From Deinococcus marmoris DSM 12784 (lineage in GTDB: Bacteria > Deinococcota > Deinococci > Deinococcales > Deinococcaceae): a stretch of DNA of 64,000 bases. The number at the start of each line of letters is the position of its first letter. Position 1 is the stretch's first letter. The translations under genes and the position numbers were made by a program. The DNA lies in contig NZ_JNIV01000002.1 of NCBI RefSeq assembly GCF_000701405.1, forward strand, positions 66,349-130,348, written 5' to 3'. This document shows, one piece after another, positions 55,610 to 64,000 of the stretch. Below the pieces are notes generated by a model that saw only the letters and a program-made list of their open reading frames with translations, searched no databases and had not been told where the DNA came from.

Positions 55610-57588
55610 TATTTGCCCCCTTCGCGGGTGTTCTCTTCACTGGCCTGACCCACGTTGGGGCTGGGCGTGCTGGCCTGCTGCGCCGCCACGCCGGGCGAGA
55701 GTTTACCGCTCTCGTCACTGCCAGTCCTGTCTGTGGCCGCCACCAGTTGCGGAGGCGGGGGGTCCACCAGACGGCGGCTCAGGAAGCCCCCCGCCGCGAT
55801 GAACAGCACGATCAATGCCTTCAATACGGTCACGATGTCCTTGTTCACGCCGTCGAGCTGCTGATCCACGTCCACGCCGCCGGTGTCCACCGTGCCGAAC
55901 AGCAGGCTGGCCAGCACCACCCCGGTGGGCGTGTTCTGGCCCATCAGGGCCACCGCGATGCCGTCGAAGCCCACGTTGACGGGCATGTTGCCCTTCAGGC
56001 GGTACTCGTCCAGCGCGCCGCCGTTGACGTAGTGGGTGCCCGCCAGCCCGGCGAACATCCCCGCCAGCGTCATGGCCAGGATGGTGCCGCGCGCCACGCT
56101 GATGCCGCCGTACTCCGCCGCGCGGGGGGACAGGCCCACCGCCCGCAGCGCGTAGCCGGTGGCCGTGCGCCACATCAGCGTGCCGAACAGGGCCACGCAG
56201 GCCAGCGCGATCAGAAAGGACGCGTTGAGCTGGGTGCCCGTCACGTTCGCCGGAACCCCGATGCGCCACGTCAGCGCGCCTAGGGCCACGGCGATCCCGA
56301 CGGCGATCAGCCCACCGTTCCTGACCGTTTTCAGCAGATAACGCGCCACCAGCAGGGCGACTAGGGCCACCACGATGCCGATGCTCAGGACGTAGCCGCC
56401 GCCCACCGGTCCGACGTTGAACAGGTCCAGCAGGGTGGGAAGCTGGGCCGCCTGCTGCAATTCCAGGCTCTTGGCCTCGAAGCCGGGGGCCTTGAAGGGC
56501 AGGGGATATTCCTTGCCCAGAAACGGAAAGGTCTCGGAGCCGATCATGAAAATGAAGACCGCCGAGGCCACGTAATTGAGCATGATGGTGTTGATGACCT
56601 CGCTGGAGCCGAAACGGGCCTTCAGCACGCCCGGAATCGCACCCCACAGCGCTCCGCCCGCCGCCGCCGCCAGCACCGACAGGGGCAGCAGCGCCCAGCC
56701 CAGGCTGGGGGGACCGTAGACGCCCACCAGCATCGCGCCGACGGCCCCCATGGTCAGTTGCCCCGGCGCGCCGATATTGAACAGGCCCGTGCGGAAGGCA
56801 AAGGCCACGCTCAGGCCGGTGAAGATCAGCGGGGTGGCCAGCTTGAGGCTCGACAGCAGCGGCGACAGCCGCGTAACGGGGGCAAACAGCGTCGAGTACA
56901 CGAAATACACCACGTCGCTCTTGGCCAGCCACGCCTGCCAGAGGTTCAATTCCCTGTCGGTGGGATTGACGCTGGGCTGGACCACCAGCACCACCAGCGC
57001 GCCCACCAGCACGGCCAGCGTGATGGCCGACACTGGAACCAGCAGCCCGCGCAGGCGGTTGAAACGGTCCAGCACCCAGGGCCGCGCGCTCAGGCCCGCC
57101 CCTGCCGCGATCAGCCCGGCCAGCATGGGCAGAAACAGACCCAGGTTCATGCCGCCGCCGTCGTAGAAATTGCGAAGTTGCCGTCTGGCCCCGGCCCGCA
57201 GGGTGGTGTCGGCGGCCACGCGCTCGATCTGCACGGCCAGACCGCTGTTCAGGGCCAGCACTGCCGCCACCGCCAGCGCAAAGGCCAGCAGTCCGGTGAT
57301 CCAGAACCAGCCTGCACGGCGCACGGCCCCGATCAGGGTGGCGATCACTGCCGCCAGCGTGGCCCAGCCCAGGATCAGGGCGCTGCCGACACCCGCCTGC
57401 GGGGCCTGCTGGTTGCTGGCGAGATTCAGGACGCTGCCGCTCAGGTGCAGCAGCACGGCGTCGGCGCTGAAGCCACGGCCCAGCGCGGCCAGTGGAAACA
57501 GCAGCATCCCGGCGGCGGCCACCGCGCACGCGATCAGCGCGACGCGTGACGCGTCCCCGGATGGACGAGAGTGGGTGTTGTGGGTCAC
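55609..57588 (-). CDS. ABC transporter permease (YufP-like) with long N-terminal membrane extension
   Basis: The 659-residue protein ends in a YufP-type permease of about 350 residues (SLKLATPLIFTGLSVAFAFRTGLFNIGAPGQLTMGAVGAML; FGSSEVINTIMLNYVASAVFIFM; YALRAVGLSPRAAEYGGISVARGT). The first 270 residues add about five helices not in the usual partner. TACAAT lies six bases before the GTG start, and no other operon genes precede it. No ATPase or substrate-binding lipoprotein gene is seen in the window. Confidence 0.87.
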   Translation of the reverse strand: MTHNTHSRPSGDASRVALIACAVAAAGMLLFPLAALGRGFSADAVLLHLSGSVLNLASNQQAPQAGVGSALILGWATLAAVIATLIGAVRRAGWFWITGLLAFALAVAAVLALNSGLAVQIERVAADTTLRAGARRQLRNFYDGGGMNLGLFLPMLAGLIAAGAGLSARPWVLDRFNRLRGLLVPVSAITLAVLVGALVVLVVQPSVNPTDRELNLWQAWLAKSDVVYFVYSTLFAPVTRLSPLLSSLKLATPLIFTGLSVAFAFRTGLFNIGAPGQLTMGAVGAMLVGVYGPPSLGWALLPLSVLAAAAGGALWGAIPGVLKARFGSSEVINTIMLNYVASAVFIFMIGSETFPFLGKEYPLPFKAPGFEAKSLELQQAAQLPTLLDLFNVGPVGGGYVLSIGIVVALVALLVARYLLKTVRNGGLIAVGIAVALGALTWRIGVPANVTGTQLNASFLIALACVALFGTLMWRTATGYALRAVGLSPRAAEYGGISVARGTILAMTLAGMFAGLAGTHYVNGGALDEYRLKGNMPVNVGFDGIAVALMGQNTPTGVVLASLLFGTVDTGGVDVDQQLDGVNKDIVTVLKALIVLFIAAGGFLSRRLVDPPPPQLVAATDRTGSDESGKLSPGVAAQQASTPSPNVGQASEENTREGGK

Positions 57589-57769
57589 GCGGCCATTGTA
57601 AGGGGCAAAAACAGGGTTGTGGGCGGTCCGCACTGGTGTGGTGCGGGGATGCGGGCCGCGCCGCTGCGGCTCAGTGGACGGTCAGCGCATGACGGGCCGC
57701 CGCCCGCCCGCGCCAGGGCTACGCGGCGGCGCGGAATGCCCCTACCTTTTTGCTATGCTCGCTGACGCT

Positions 57770-58186
57770 ATGGAACGGACTTTTGCAATGATTAAACCCG
57801 ACGGCGTACGCCGTGGCCTGACCCCCGAAATTCTCGCCCGCATCGCCCGCAAGGGCTACCGCGTGGTGGGTCTCAAGCAGATGACGATCTCGCGCCAGAC
57901 CGCCGAGAACCATTACGGCGAACATAAGGAGCGTCCCTTCTTCGGTGAACTGGTGGACTTCATCACGGGCGGTCCCGTGGTGGCCATCGCGCTGGAAGGC
58001 AACGAGGCCATCGCGGGCTGGCGGGCCATGATGGGGGCCACCAACCCGGCCAACGCCGCCCCCGGCACCATCCGCGCCGACTTCGCCACCACCACCGGCG
58101 AGAACGTGACCCACGGCAGCGACAGCAGCGAGAGTGCTGCGCGCGAACTGGGCCTGTTCTTTGCGGACGGCGAACTGCTGAGCTGA
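57770..58186 (+). CDS. ndk: Nucleoside diphosphate kinase
   Basis: Ndk transfers the terminal phosphate of ATP to other NDPs. The 138-residue protein has [16 protein letters not shown], the catalytic His115 in [13 protein letters not shown] (NxxHGSD motif) and [24 protein letters not shown] box at 57754 lies ten bases before the ATG; an in-frame ATG five codons upstream overlaps the box. Length is normal. Confidence 0.95.
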   Translation: MERTFAMIKPDGVRRGLTPEILARIARKGYRVVGLKQMTISRQTAENHYGEHKERPFFGELVDFITGGPVVAIALEGNEAIAGWRAMMGATNPANAAPGTIRADFATTTGENVTHGSDSSESAARELGLFFADGELLS

Positions 58187-58222
58187 TCAAACGGCGCTGC
58201 ATTGAACGACAACGAATGGAGG

Positions 58223-58266
58223 GTGGAGCCGCCGGGAAGACAGCATTCCGGCGGCTCCACTCTTCT
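58223..58266 (+). terminator. Terminator of ndk
   Basis: A perfect 13-bp stem (GTGGAGCCGCCGG / CCGGCGGCTCCAC) with a 12-base loop, followed by TCTTCT. Confidence 0.87.
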
Positions 58267-58378
58267 CCTGTGTCTGCTCTCCCATATCTGCTCTCCTGAT
58301 ATCTGCCAGAAGAGCCGTCCTGCCGGGCGAGGTTGGGGCGTTTCCAGCGACGAAACCACATTAAGGCTCAGAGGGTGG

Positions 58379-58490
58379 GCGGGCCACAGCAGCGGTCAGC
58401 GTCGGAGGGACAGGCCGCCCACCTGCCCCCTCTTAAGACCGCTGTCCGGGCCGTTTCCGGCAGTTCCAGTGGACCGCGCCTGTGGCCCGC
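58379..58490 (+). ncRNA. Candidate structured RNA (three-way junction)
   Basis: An 11-bp perfect outer stem (GCGGGCCACAG 58379-58389 with CTGTGGCCCGC 58480-58490) is stacked directly on an 8-bp stem (CAGCGGTC 58390-58397 with GACCGCTG 58437-58444). Inside, GAGGG/CCCTC and CAGG/CCTG extend it. A small CCGG/CCGG hairpin (58446-58460) forms a third arm. A GCGTT/AACGC pair (58338/58497) could close it further. Strand is assumed. No Rfam family recognised; 6S-like or riboswitch roles are untested. Confidence 0.5.
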
Positions 58491-58586
58491 AGAGGCAACG
58501 CGATCCGTGGGGAGGGCTGAAGCCAGGGGCGCACGCCGCACTGCAACTTTCCTGTCATGCTTCGCCCGTTAGACTGCCCTGAAGTC

Positions 58587-59630
58587 ATGATCAGCCGCGA
58601 AAGCACACTTCGACAACGCCTTCTGAAAAGCCAGCAGTACGCGGTGTACGCCGCCAGCCTGACCTACGTCGTGTTCGTGTTGCTGGGGGCGATGGTCGAT
58701 CCGCCCCACTCCTTTCCACAGGCATTCCAGACGCCGAAATTCGGTTTCACGTTGCTGACGGGCCTGACCTGTCTGGCAGTCTACCTGTGGCCGCTGCAAA
58801 TTCGCGCGGTGTATCTAGTGGCCTACGTGGGCTGCCTGTTGTCGCTGGCGCTGGAAATTCCGCGCCTGCTGTCGGCTGATCTGAGCGTCATGCAACTGTT
58901 CTTGTGGCAGAGCGCCAACGTGATGATCTCGTTTCTGCTGCTGGGATCGCGCTGGGGCCTGGGGGCCAACGTGCTGACCCTGCTGACCATCCTGGTTTCG
59001 CTGATGCTGCGGGGGCCGTTCACGGGGGCGCAACTGGCCGACTGGCTGACGGTCTGCCTGACCCTGGGCATCACCGCCTACGTCTCTTATCTGGTCATGA
59101 CCTTTATCGAGGGCAACCTGCTGACCCACGAGGAAGACCAGGGCAAGCTGCGCGCGGCCCGGCAGGACGCCCTGACCGCTGTCTATGGACGCGGCGCAAT
59201 CGAGGAGGAACTGGAACGGGCGATGGCCTACTCCCAGAAGAACAACACGCCCATGAGCGTGATCGTGACCGATATCGACCACTTCAAGAGCGTCAACGAT
59301 CTGTACGGCCACGCCACGGGCGACGACGTGCTGCGGGCAGTGGCCAAGCGGCTGCGGCGCGCGGTGGGCGGCGGCGGCGGCATGGTGGGCCGCTGGGGCG
59401 GCGAGGAATTCATCGTGCTGCTGCCGGGTCTGGCCAGGCCCGACGCGCTGGTGGTCGCCGAGCGGCTGCGCCGGGAAATCTGCGATCAGCCACTGGCAGA
59501 CCTAGACATCACCGCCAGTTTCGGGGTGGCCTCCTACCGGGGCGTCAAGGACACCACCGACCAACTGTTCGGACGCGCCGACCAGTGCATGTACGACGCC
59601 AAGAACGCGGGCCGCAACACGGTGCGCTGA
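58587..59630 (+). CDS. Diguanylate cyclase with N-terminal membrane domain
   Basis: The 347-residue protein has about six helices in residues 15-175 and a C-terminal GGDEF domain (QDALTAVYGRGAIEEELERAM; VTDIDHFKSVNDLYGHATGDDVL; RWGGEEFIVLLPG, active-site GGEEF; ASFGVASYRG; ADQCMYDAKNAGRN). It makes cyclic di-GMP. The inhibitory RxxD I-site is absent upstream of GGEEF. TAGACT lies 12 bases before the ATG at 58587. It may respond to a membrane signal. Confidence 0.9.
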   Translation: MISRESTLRQRLLKSQQYAVYAASLTYVVFVLLGAMVDPPHSFPQAFQTPKFGFTLLTGLTCLAVYLWPLQIRAVYLVAYVGCLLSLALEIPRLLSADLSVMQLFLWQSANVMISFLLLGSRWGLGANVLTLLTILVSLMLRGPFTGAQLADWLTVCLTLGITAYVSYLVMTFIEGNLLTHEEDQGKLRAARQDALTAVYGRGAIEEELERAMAYSQKNNTPMSVIVTDIDHFKSVNDLYGHATGDDVLRAVAKRLRRAVGGGGGMVGRWGGEEFIVLLPGLARPDALVVAERLRREICDQPLADLDITASFGVASYRGVKDTTDQLFGRADQCMYDAKNAGRNTVR

Positions 59631-59659
59631 TCTCACCGCGCCCTTGACATGACATCGGC

Positions 59660-60034
59660 TCAGCTCAGCCCGGCCTCCAGCAGTTCCACCTGCCGCCCGT
59701 CCGGGTCCAGCACGAAGGCCATGTCGCGTCCGCCGGGGCTGGGGGCCAGGTCCCGGCTGACCGTCACGCCCGCCGCCCGGAGCTGCGGCAGCAGGGCGCG
59801 CAGGCCCGTGACATGCAGCGCAATGTGTTCGGCCCAGTGGGGGTGCGGGCGCGGCGACTCGCCCAGAATCTGGAAGAACTGGAGGCGGCCTCCCCCATCT
59901 CCGCCCAGGCGAACTACACCGCGCAGATAACCTTCCGGGGTGGTCAGTTTCTTCTCGGTCACGCCGCCCAGCCGCGTGTAGAAGACCAGCACAGCGTCCA
60001 GATCGGCGGTGAGAAATGAGACGTGTTTAAGCAT
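59660..60034 (-). CDS. VOC-family (glyoxalase/bleomycin resistance-like) protein
   Basis: The 124-residue single-module VOC protein starts LKHVSFLTADLDAVLVFYTRLGG and ends VLDPDGRQVELLEAG, with HIALHVTGL in the middle: the conserved His/Glu metal positions. TAGGCT is directly followed by one ATG and, six bases later, by the ATG used here, which fits leaderless spacing better. Substrate unknown; glyoxalase, fosfomycin-type or dioxygenase functions are all possible. Confidence 0.85.
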   Translation of the reverse strand: MLKHVSFLTADLDAVLVFYTRLGGVTEKKLTTPEGYLRGVVRLGGDGGGRLQFFQILGESPRPHPHWAEHIALHVTGLRALLPQLRAAGVTVSRDLAPSPGGRDMAFVLDPDGRQVELLEAGLS

Positions 60035-60251
60035 GTTCATAGCCTAGAGCAGCCGGGGTTAGAGAGTGGATGATCAAGTGCAGCGACTCAGCCCACGAGA
60101 GAAGTCGAAATGAAAAACCCGCCCTCTCGGACGGTGATAGGAAAAATATAGTGTGGAATGCAGGCACTGTCAAGTTCATGCGTTGGCAGCCGGAAAGGCT
60201 GTGCTTGACGTATTTTTCAGCAGGCAGATCGAAGGCACGACTGCATAAGAT

Positions 60252-60287
60252 CCGGGTGGCAGCCTCTGAACGAGGGCCGCCACCCGG
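60252..60287 (-). terminator. Hairpin after the NPCBM lipoprotein gene
   Basis: CCGGGTGGC pairs with GCCACCCGG (9 bp) and encloses an inner GCCTC/GAGGGC stem, just past the stop codon. No T-run. Confidence 0.6.
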
Positions 60288-60306
60288 GTCAGGGAATGTC
60301 CAGGCG

Positions 60307-62694
60307 TCAGGGAAACAGACGGACGGTGCTGTCGGCTTCTATGCCCGTGGCCGTGAACTGGGCTGTCGTGGCGATGGTCCGGCGTTCGGCGTCCTGGGTC
60401 AGGCCGATCAATGAGCCGGACCCGACCGTTACGTTGCCCCCGGACAGCGCACCCCCCGGCGTGGCCCCGAAGCTCAGGTCCTGCGTCAGGTCTGCGCCGA
60501 AGCGTGCAACGAATGTGGCGTCGCCCGCATAACCGCCCAGAACGGCGCGGCCATCCGGCTGGGGCAACAGGGCGGTCACGACGGTCTGGAACAGTTGCGC
60601 GTTTTCCGGCACCCTGAACTGGAACCTCACGCCCGCTCCGGCCTCTCCCGCCGGGCTGAAGCGCTGAAGCAGGGCGCTGGTGAAAAAGCGCCCGGTGCCG
60701 CCGCCCAGCAGGAGCGCGCCGCCTTCTTCAACAGCCACCGTATGGAAGGTGCTGCGTTCTCCCAGACCGCCCAGCGCAATTCCGTCGCCCGAGAAGGACG
60801 GGTCCAGCTTGCCCGTCCCCAGATAACGCGCCACCACGGAACTGTAATTGTTGGCGTCGTACTGGGCCTCGCCGGCCACCACGATCTTGCCGTCCGGTTG
60901 CAGGGCCACGCCGTACAGCTTGTCCACGGAGGCGTCACCGCCCGCCAGCAAGGCATTGAGTGGGGTGGTCACGACGCCGCTGTTGCCGAAGGTGAGGTCC
61001 AGTTTGCCGTCACCGTTCAGGCGGACCAGCGCGAAGTCGTCATCTGAGAGCGTGACGCCGGGGGCAGGCGAGAAGGGACGCGAGGCGTACCCCGCCAGCA
61101 CGATCTGGCCGTCCGGCTGCACGGTCACGGCGGTGGCCGCCGAACGCACCGGATCGCTGTCGTACTGGCTGGCCGCCACCCCCAGCCGCAACCGGACCAC
61201 CCCGCCCACGCCGAAGCCGGGGTCCAGCGTCAGATCGGGCCGGTAGCGCAGTGCCACCATCTGACCGTCCGCGTAGCCCACGGCAAGCAGCGCGCCGTCG
61301 GATTGAAGGGCCAGGGCGCTGGCCGCGCCGTTCAGGGTGGCCGCGCCGCTCAGGCTTGCTGTGCCGCGCGCCAGCACCCCGCCGGAGGGCGACAGCCGCG
61401 TGAGGTCAAACTGTCCCCCCAGCACCACCAGCGTGCCGCCGTCCTCGGCCACCACGTCCACGCCGCCCACGCCCGAGCGCCCCGCTTCCCCGAAACCGGG
61501 ATCGAGGGTGCCCGGCTGACCCGTCACCGCCGTTCCACATTCCAGCCGGGCGTCGGCCCAGTCGGCGTGATCGTATTCGGTCCCATCGCCGCCGTCGGTG
61601 GCGCTCAGCCGCAGGGTCTGCACGCCGCGCAGGTCCACCACGGCCTGCCGGGCCGGGTCACCGCCGCGCACGGGGCCGCTGTCGTACAGTTTCTGCCCGT
61701 CTCCGTAGACCTGGAAGACCACGCTGCCCCGCCCCCCCACCGCCCCATCCAGACCGAGTTGCGCGCTGAAGGCGGTGCAGGTGCGCCCCAGATCGTATTC
61801 CAGGGCCGAGGGCGCGTGAACCCCCATGCCCCGGTCAAAGGTGCGGCCAGCAATGGTCAGCGTCCCGCCGTCGCCCAGGCCCTGCTCACCGTTGCTGCGG
61901 TCAAACTCCACCGGACCCCAGCCATTGGTGGCCGAGACATACGCCAGCTCGCTCAGCAATACGTCCTTGCCGGGTAGGGCCACCTTGCAGCTCAGGGCGG
62001 CGTCAGCCCAGTCGGCCTGATCGTATTCGATGCCGTCGCCGCCGTCATCCACCATCAGCCGCAGTTCCTGGACCCCGGCCACACTCACGTTCACCGGCAA
62101 GGCCGGGCCACCGCCGCGCCGGACATCACTGCCGAACAGCAGCCTGCCGTCGCCAAAGACCCTGAACTGCACGCTGCCCAGCTTGCCCACCTCGTCATCC
62201 ACGCCCACGAAGGCTCTGAAGGTCTTGCACTGCCCGCCCAGCGCGTACCTGATCTCGGACGCGGCGTGGACGCCCAGACCCCTGGCGAAAGTGCGGCCCC
62301 CGATGCTGATGGCGCTGCCGTCATCGGCGTTCTGGCTGCCGTTGCTGCGGTCCAGCTCCACGGGTCCCCAGGTGTTGGTGGCCGAGGTCCACGGCAACCC
62401 GGACAGAAAATTCTGACCGTCGGCTGGCCCCTGCGGCTTCAAACTGGACGCCGCCGTGGGGGAGAACCACGGATAGCTGCGCCCCGCCGCATAGGGATCG
62501 GCCACTGCCGACTCCAGCCGGTCCGTCCAGGGATACCGCTTGCCCCCGGCATAGGGACTGGGGTTGCTGGGGGGGGGCGTGCTGCCTTCCGGGGGCACAG
62601 GCGGAGGGGTGGGGGTGGGTGGCCGGGCACCCGAGCAGGACATCAGCAGCAGCGTGCCACAGACGAAAAAAAGTGAGACGAGGGGGGTCTTCAT
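60307..62694 (-). CDS. Lipoprotein with two NPCBM domains and delta-60 repeats
   Basis: The 795-residue protein has a lipoprotein signal (LLLMSC, Cys20), a proline-rich stretch, two NPCBM/NEW2 carbohydrate-binding-like domains (TNTWGPVELDRSNG...GLGVHAASEI and TNGWGPVEFDRSNG...GMGVHAPSAL, each ending near DGGDG-EYD-ADWADA), then a C-terminal propeller-like region of delta-60 repeats (QPDGQIVLAGY, LDLTFGNSGVV, QPDGKIVVAGEA, LDPSFSGDGIAL). GGAGG precedes the ATG. It probably binds glycans at the cell surface. A truncated paralogue lies at 63246. Confidence 0.85.
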   Translation of the reverse strand: MKTPLVSLFFVCGTLLLMSCSGARPPTPTPPPVPPEGSTPPPSNPSPYAGGKRYPWTDRLESAVADPYAAGRSYPWFSPTAASSLKPQGPADGQNFLSGLPWTSATNTWGPVELDRSNGSQNADDGSAISIGGRTFARGLGVHAASEIRYALGGQCKTFRAFVGVDDEVGKLGSVQFRVFGDGRLLFGSDVRRGGGPALPVNVSVAGVQELRLMVDDGGDGIEYDQADWADAALSCKVALPGKDVLLSELAYVSATNGWGPVEFDRSNGEQGLGDGGTLTIAGRTFDRGMGVHAPSALEYDLGRTCTAFSAQLGLDGAVGGRGSVVFQVYGDGQKLYDSGPVRGGDPARQAVVDLRGVQTLRLSATDGGDGTEYDHADWADARLECGTAVTGQPGTLDPGFGEAGRSGVGGVDVVAEDGGTLVVLGGQFDLTRLSPSGGVLARGTASLSGAATLNGAASALALQSDGALLAVGYADGQMVALRYRPDLTLDPGFGVGGVVRLRLGVAASQYDSDPVRSAATAVTVQPDGQIVLAGYASRPFSPAPGVTLSDDDFALVRLNGDGKLDLTFGNSGVVTTPLNALLAGGDASVDKLYGVALQPDGKIVVAGEAQYDANNYSSVVARYLGTGKLDPSFSGDGIALGGLGERSTFHTVAVEEGGALLLGGGTGRFFTSALLQRFSPAGEAGAGVRFQFRVPENAQLFQTVVTALLPQPDGRAVLGGYAGDATFVARFGADLTQDLSFGATPGGALSGGNVTVGSGSLIGLTQDAERRTIATTAQFTATGIEADSTVRLFP

Positions 62695-63245
62695 GAAAGC
62701 CTCCAGCCAGAGCAGGGATCGGGGTCAACGAAAAGAAAGCGTCCGGCAGATGGGTCCGAAGGTGGATCGGTCTGAAAGGAAGTCCATCTGAGAGTGGGAC
62801 CGTGGAAATGTGTCTATAAAAAAGGGTACATCCAGGGCAGTGGACCGAATACAGACTTAAGGAGGATGAGGTGGTGGACCAAAGGCGGCCCGCGTTCCAC
62901 TGCCCCAGCCCAGCCGGACGGCAGAAGAACGGCCCACGCTTCCATACGCCTCATCGATAGGATGCCGCCCCGCCGCTTGGGCGTTCGCGACTCTGACAGC
63001 ACCCCTGATCAGACCACAGGTTCCTGACCGTGGGCTTTTCTCCCGGCAGTAAAAAGGTTCGCGTCGCTCTCATGAAAGCTGGGGAGAGAACAGACTGAAC
63101 GGCCCGCTTCAGGTCCGGCTTCCCAAAACAAAATCGAGGCACCGCAGAGTCTTTCTGGGTTACTGACAATCAGCAACGACAAAAACCGCCTGGGAATTAA
63201 CCCAGACGGCGTGAACTCAGATCGGACAGATGTCGGGCAGGACGG
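62695..63245. other. 551-bp region without recognised gene
   Basis: This region between two minus-strand delta-60 genes is less ordered than other spacers. It includes TCTATAAAAAAGGG (62812-62825), an AAGGAGG directly against an ATG near 62862 with a short plus-strand frame, and the terminator of the truncated gene at its right. I see no supported gene. Confidence 0.4.
63181..63209 (-). terminator. Terminator of the truncated delta-60 gene
   Basis: On the minus strand CCGTCTGGG pairs with CCCAGGCGG (one G-T pair) over a six-base loop, followed by five T residues. Confidence 0.85.
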
Positions 63246-63950
63246 TCAGCGGAACAGGCGGTACGTTGCCTGACCGGTGTCGCTATAGCGGCTGGCCGTG
63301 ACAACGACGATTTTATCGTCGCTGTTGGCAAGTGAAACGATATTGCCCTGGCCGAGAAGGACGTTTCCACCTGGAAAATTCCCAAAGGCGGAGTCCTGCA
63401 CCAATGCGGCAGAAAAATGAGCAATATACGCGTCCGCGTCATTGAATCCGCCCACTAGCACGCTACCATCACTTTCCGAAATCAGCGAGGTGACAATGGT
63501 TTGACTAAAGGCAGCATTATCAGCGGCACTGAACTGGAAACCTATGGACGGCCCAGCGGTTCCACCTGAACTGAACTTCTGAAGGAATGCGCTGGTGTAA
63601 AACCGGGCGTCAGCCCCCCCAGCCACGACTTGACCGTCCGTTTGTACCGTGACGGTGCGGAAGGTGGCGTAGCCACTCATCCCAGCCAGAGCGACGCCAT
63701 CATCAGAGAACGAAGTGTCGAGTTGTCCGTTCGTCAGGTAACGGGCCAGTGCCGCCGGACCGGAGCCAGCAATCTCAGATGAGCCAGCCGCAATAATTTT
63801 CCCGTCGTTCTGAAGAGCAAGACTACAAATTTCATCGTTGTAATAGCTCGTAGCGTTGCTGGAGAAGACTTTCTCGAAGGCGGTGAAGACCATGCCGTTC
63901 AGTACCGGACAACTCGATTTCAATAGCGTCCTGAACAGCATTTTTGACAT
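63246..63950 (-). pseudogene. 5'-truncated delta-60 repeat paralogue
   Basis: A 234-codon frame whose residues from about 25 onward align with the C-terminal third of the 795-residue lipoprotein (for example ALQNDGKIIAAGSS against ALQPDGKIVVAGEA; TSFSDDGVALAGMSGYATF against PSFSGDGIALGGLGERSTF; ending TYRLFR against TVRLFP). It lacks a signal peptide and NPCBM domains, and its base composition is clearly less GC-rich than its neighbours. It could be a remnant, or a gene whose start lies outside the window. Confidence 0.6.
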
Positions 63951-64000
63951 TTGAGCATTTGGTTGTCATCTGGGACGGCGAAAGGCGGCTTCTTGGAGTT

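Larger units (their letters stand above)
58187..58586 (+). other. 400-bp intergenic region with terminator and structured element
   Basis: It holds the ndk terminator, a spacer, the three-way-junction RNA candidate at 58379-58490, and a TAGACT box at 58569-58574. No protein gene is seen. Confidence 0.6.

Noticed and set aside
58379..58490. c-di-GMP riboswitch or SRP RNA
   Set aside because: Neither the GEMM core nor the SRP apical GGAAG-type loop is present, so the element is listed only as an unclassified structure.
60070..60414. 114-codon plus-strand ORF near 60.1-60.4 kb
   Set aside because: No promoter or ribosome-binding site, it runs through the terminator hairpin and into the antisense of the lipoprotein gene.
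62794..63027. Short plus-strand ORF after AAGGAGG near 62.86 kb
   Set aside because: The AAGGAGG touches the ATG without spacing, and the product is an Arg/Pro-rich low-information sequence.

Overview
The window is chromosomal DNA of a Deinococcus-like bacterium. The evidence is high GC content, a UvsE-type UV endonuclease, L13/S9 sequences of Deinococcus type, and many genes whose start codon lies only about 6-10 bases after a TANNNT box, the leaderless-mRNA arrangement reported in Deinococcus. Genes are dense on both strands. I saw no rRNA or tRNA genes, no CRISPR array, no phage and no complete insertion sequence.

Layout. 0.1-6.3 kb: SsuD-like monooxygenase, secreted DUF11-like protein, glmM, YcaQ-type winged-helix protein with a peroxiredoxin, dGTPase. 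6.4-10.4 kb: rplM-rpsI with a structured leader and strong terminator, an NfeD/SPFH membrane pair, a two-domain ABC ATPase. 10.4-16.4 kb: two secreted proteins, a short mobile repeat, HAD phosphatase, AcuI-like reductase, CNNM/CBS protein with cdd. 16.5-23.0 kb: a complete seven-gene Mrp (Mnh) Na+/H+ antiporter operon. 23.2-24.5 kb: a DAHP synthase gene preceded by a clear aromatic leader-peptide attenuator. 24.6-31.5 kb: mglB-mglA, a phosphodiester glycosidase-like protein, subtilase, DnaQ-like exonuclease, uvsE with DUF2256 and gluconokinase. 31.6-42.6 kb: MFS exporter, nitroreductase/HxlR divergent pair, aldo-keto reductase and two epimerase-like genes, aminotransferase, a MarR regulator beside a fused dioxygenase-esterase. 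42.7-51.5 kb: P1B-4 metal ATPase, two pairs of tandem small paralogues, type III polyketide synthase, a redox gene cluster, a broken amidohydrolase. 51.5-60 kb: lipoprotein, AI-2E family permease, RodZ-like protein, two nucleoside-type ABC permeases, ndk, a candidate structured RNA, a diguanylate cyclase, a VOC protein. 60.3-64 kb: an NPCBM/delta-60 lipoprotein and a 5'-truncated paralogue.

Best observations. (1) The DAHP synthase leader encodes a 16-residue peptide with seven aromatic residues, five of them consecutive, and mutually exclusive antiterminator and terminator stems. (2) Two copies of a 133/134-bp mobile repeat have terminal inverted repeats, 3-bp TNA target duplications and a stem whose sequence has changed while pairing is kept. 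One copy sits exactly in the former ATGA overlap of mnhA and mnhB and leaves both genes intact. (3) A ring-cleavage dioxygenase is fused to a carboxylesterase beside a MarR gene, recalling the separate MhqR/MhqO/MhqD genes of Bacillus. (4) A three-way-junction RNA candidate lies upstream of the diguanylate cyclase.
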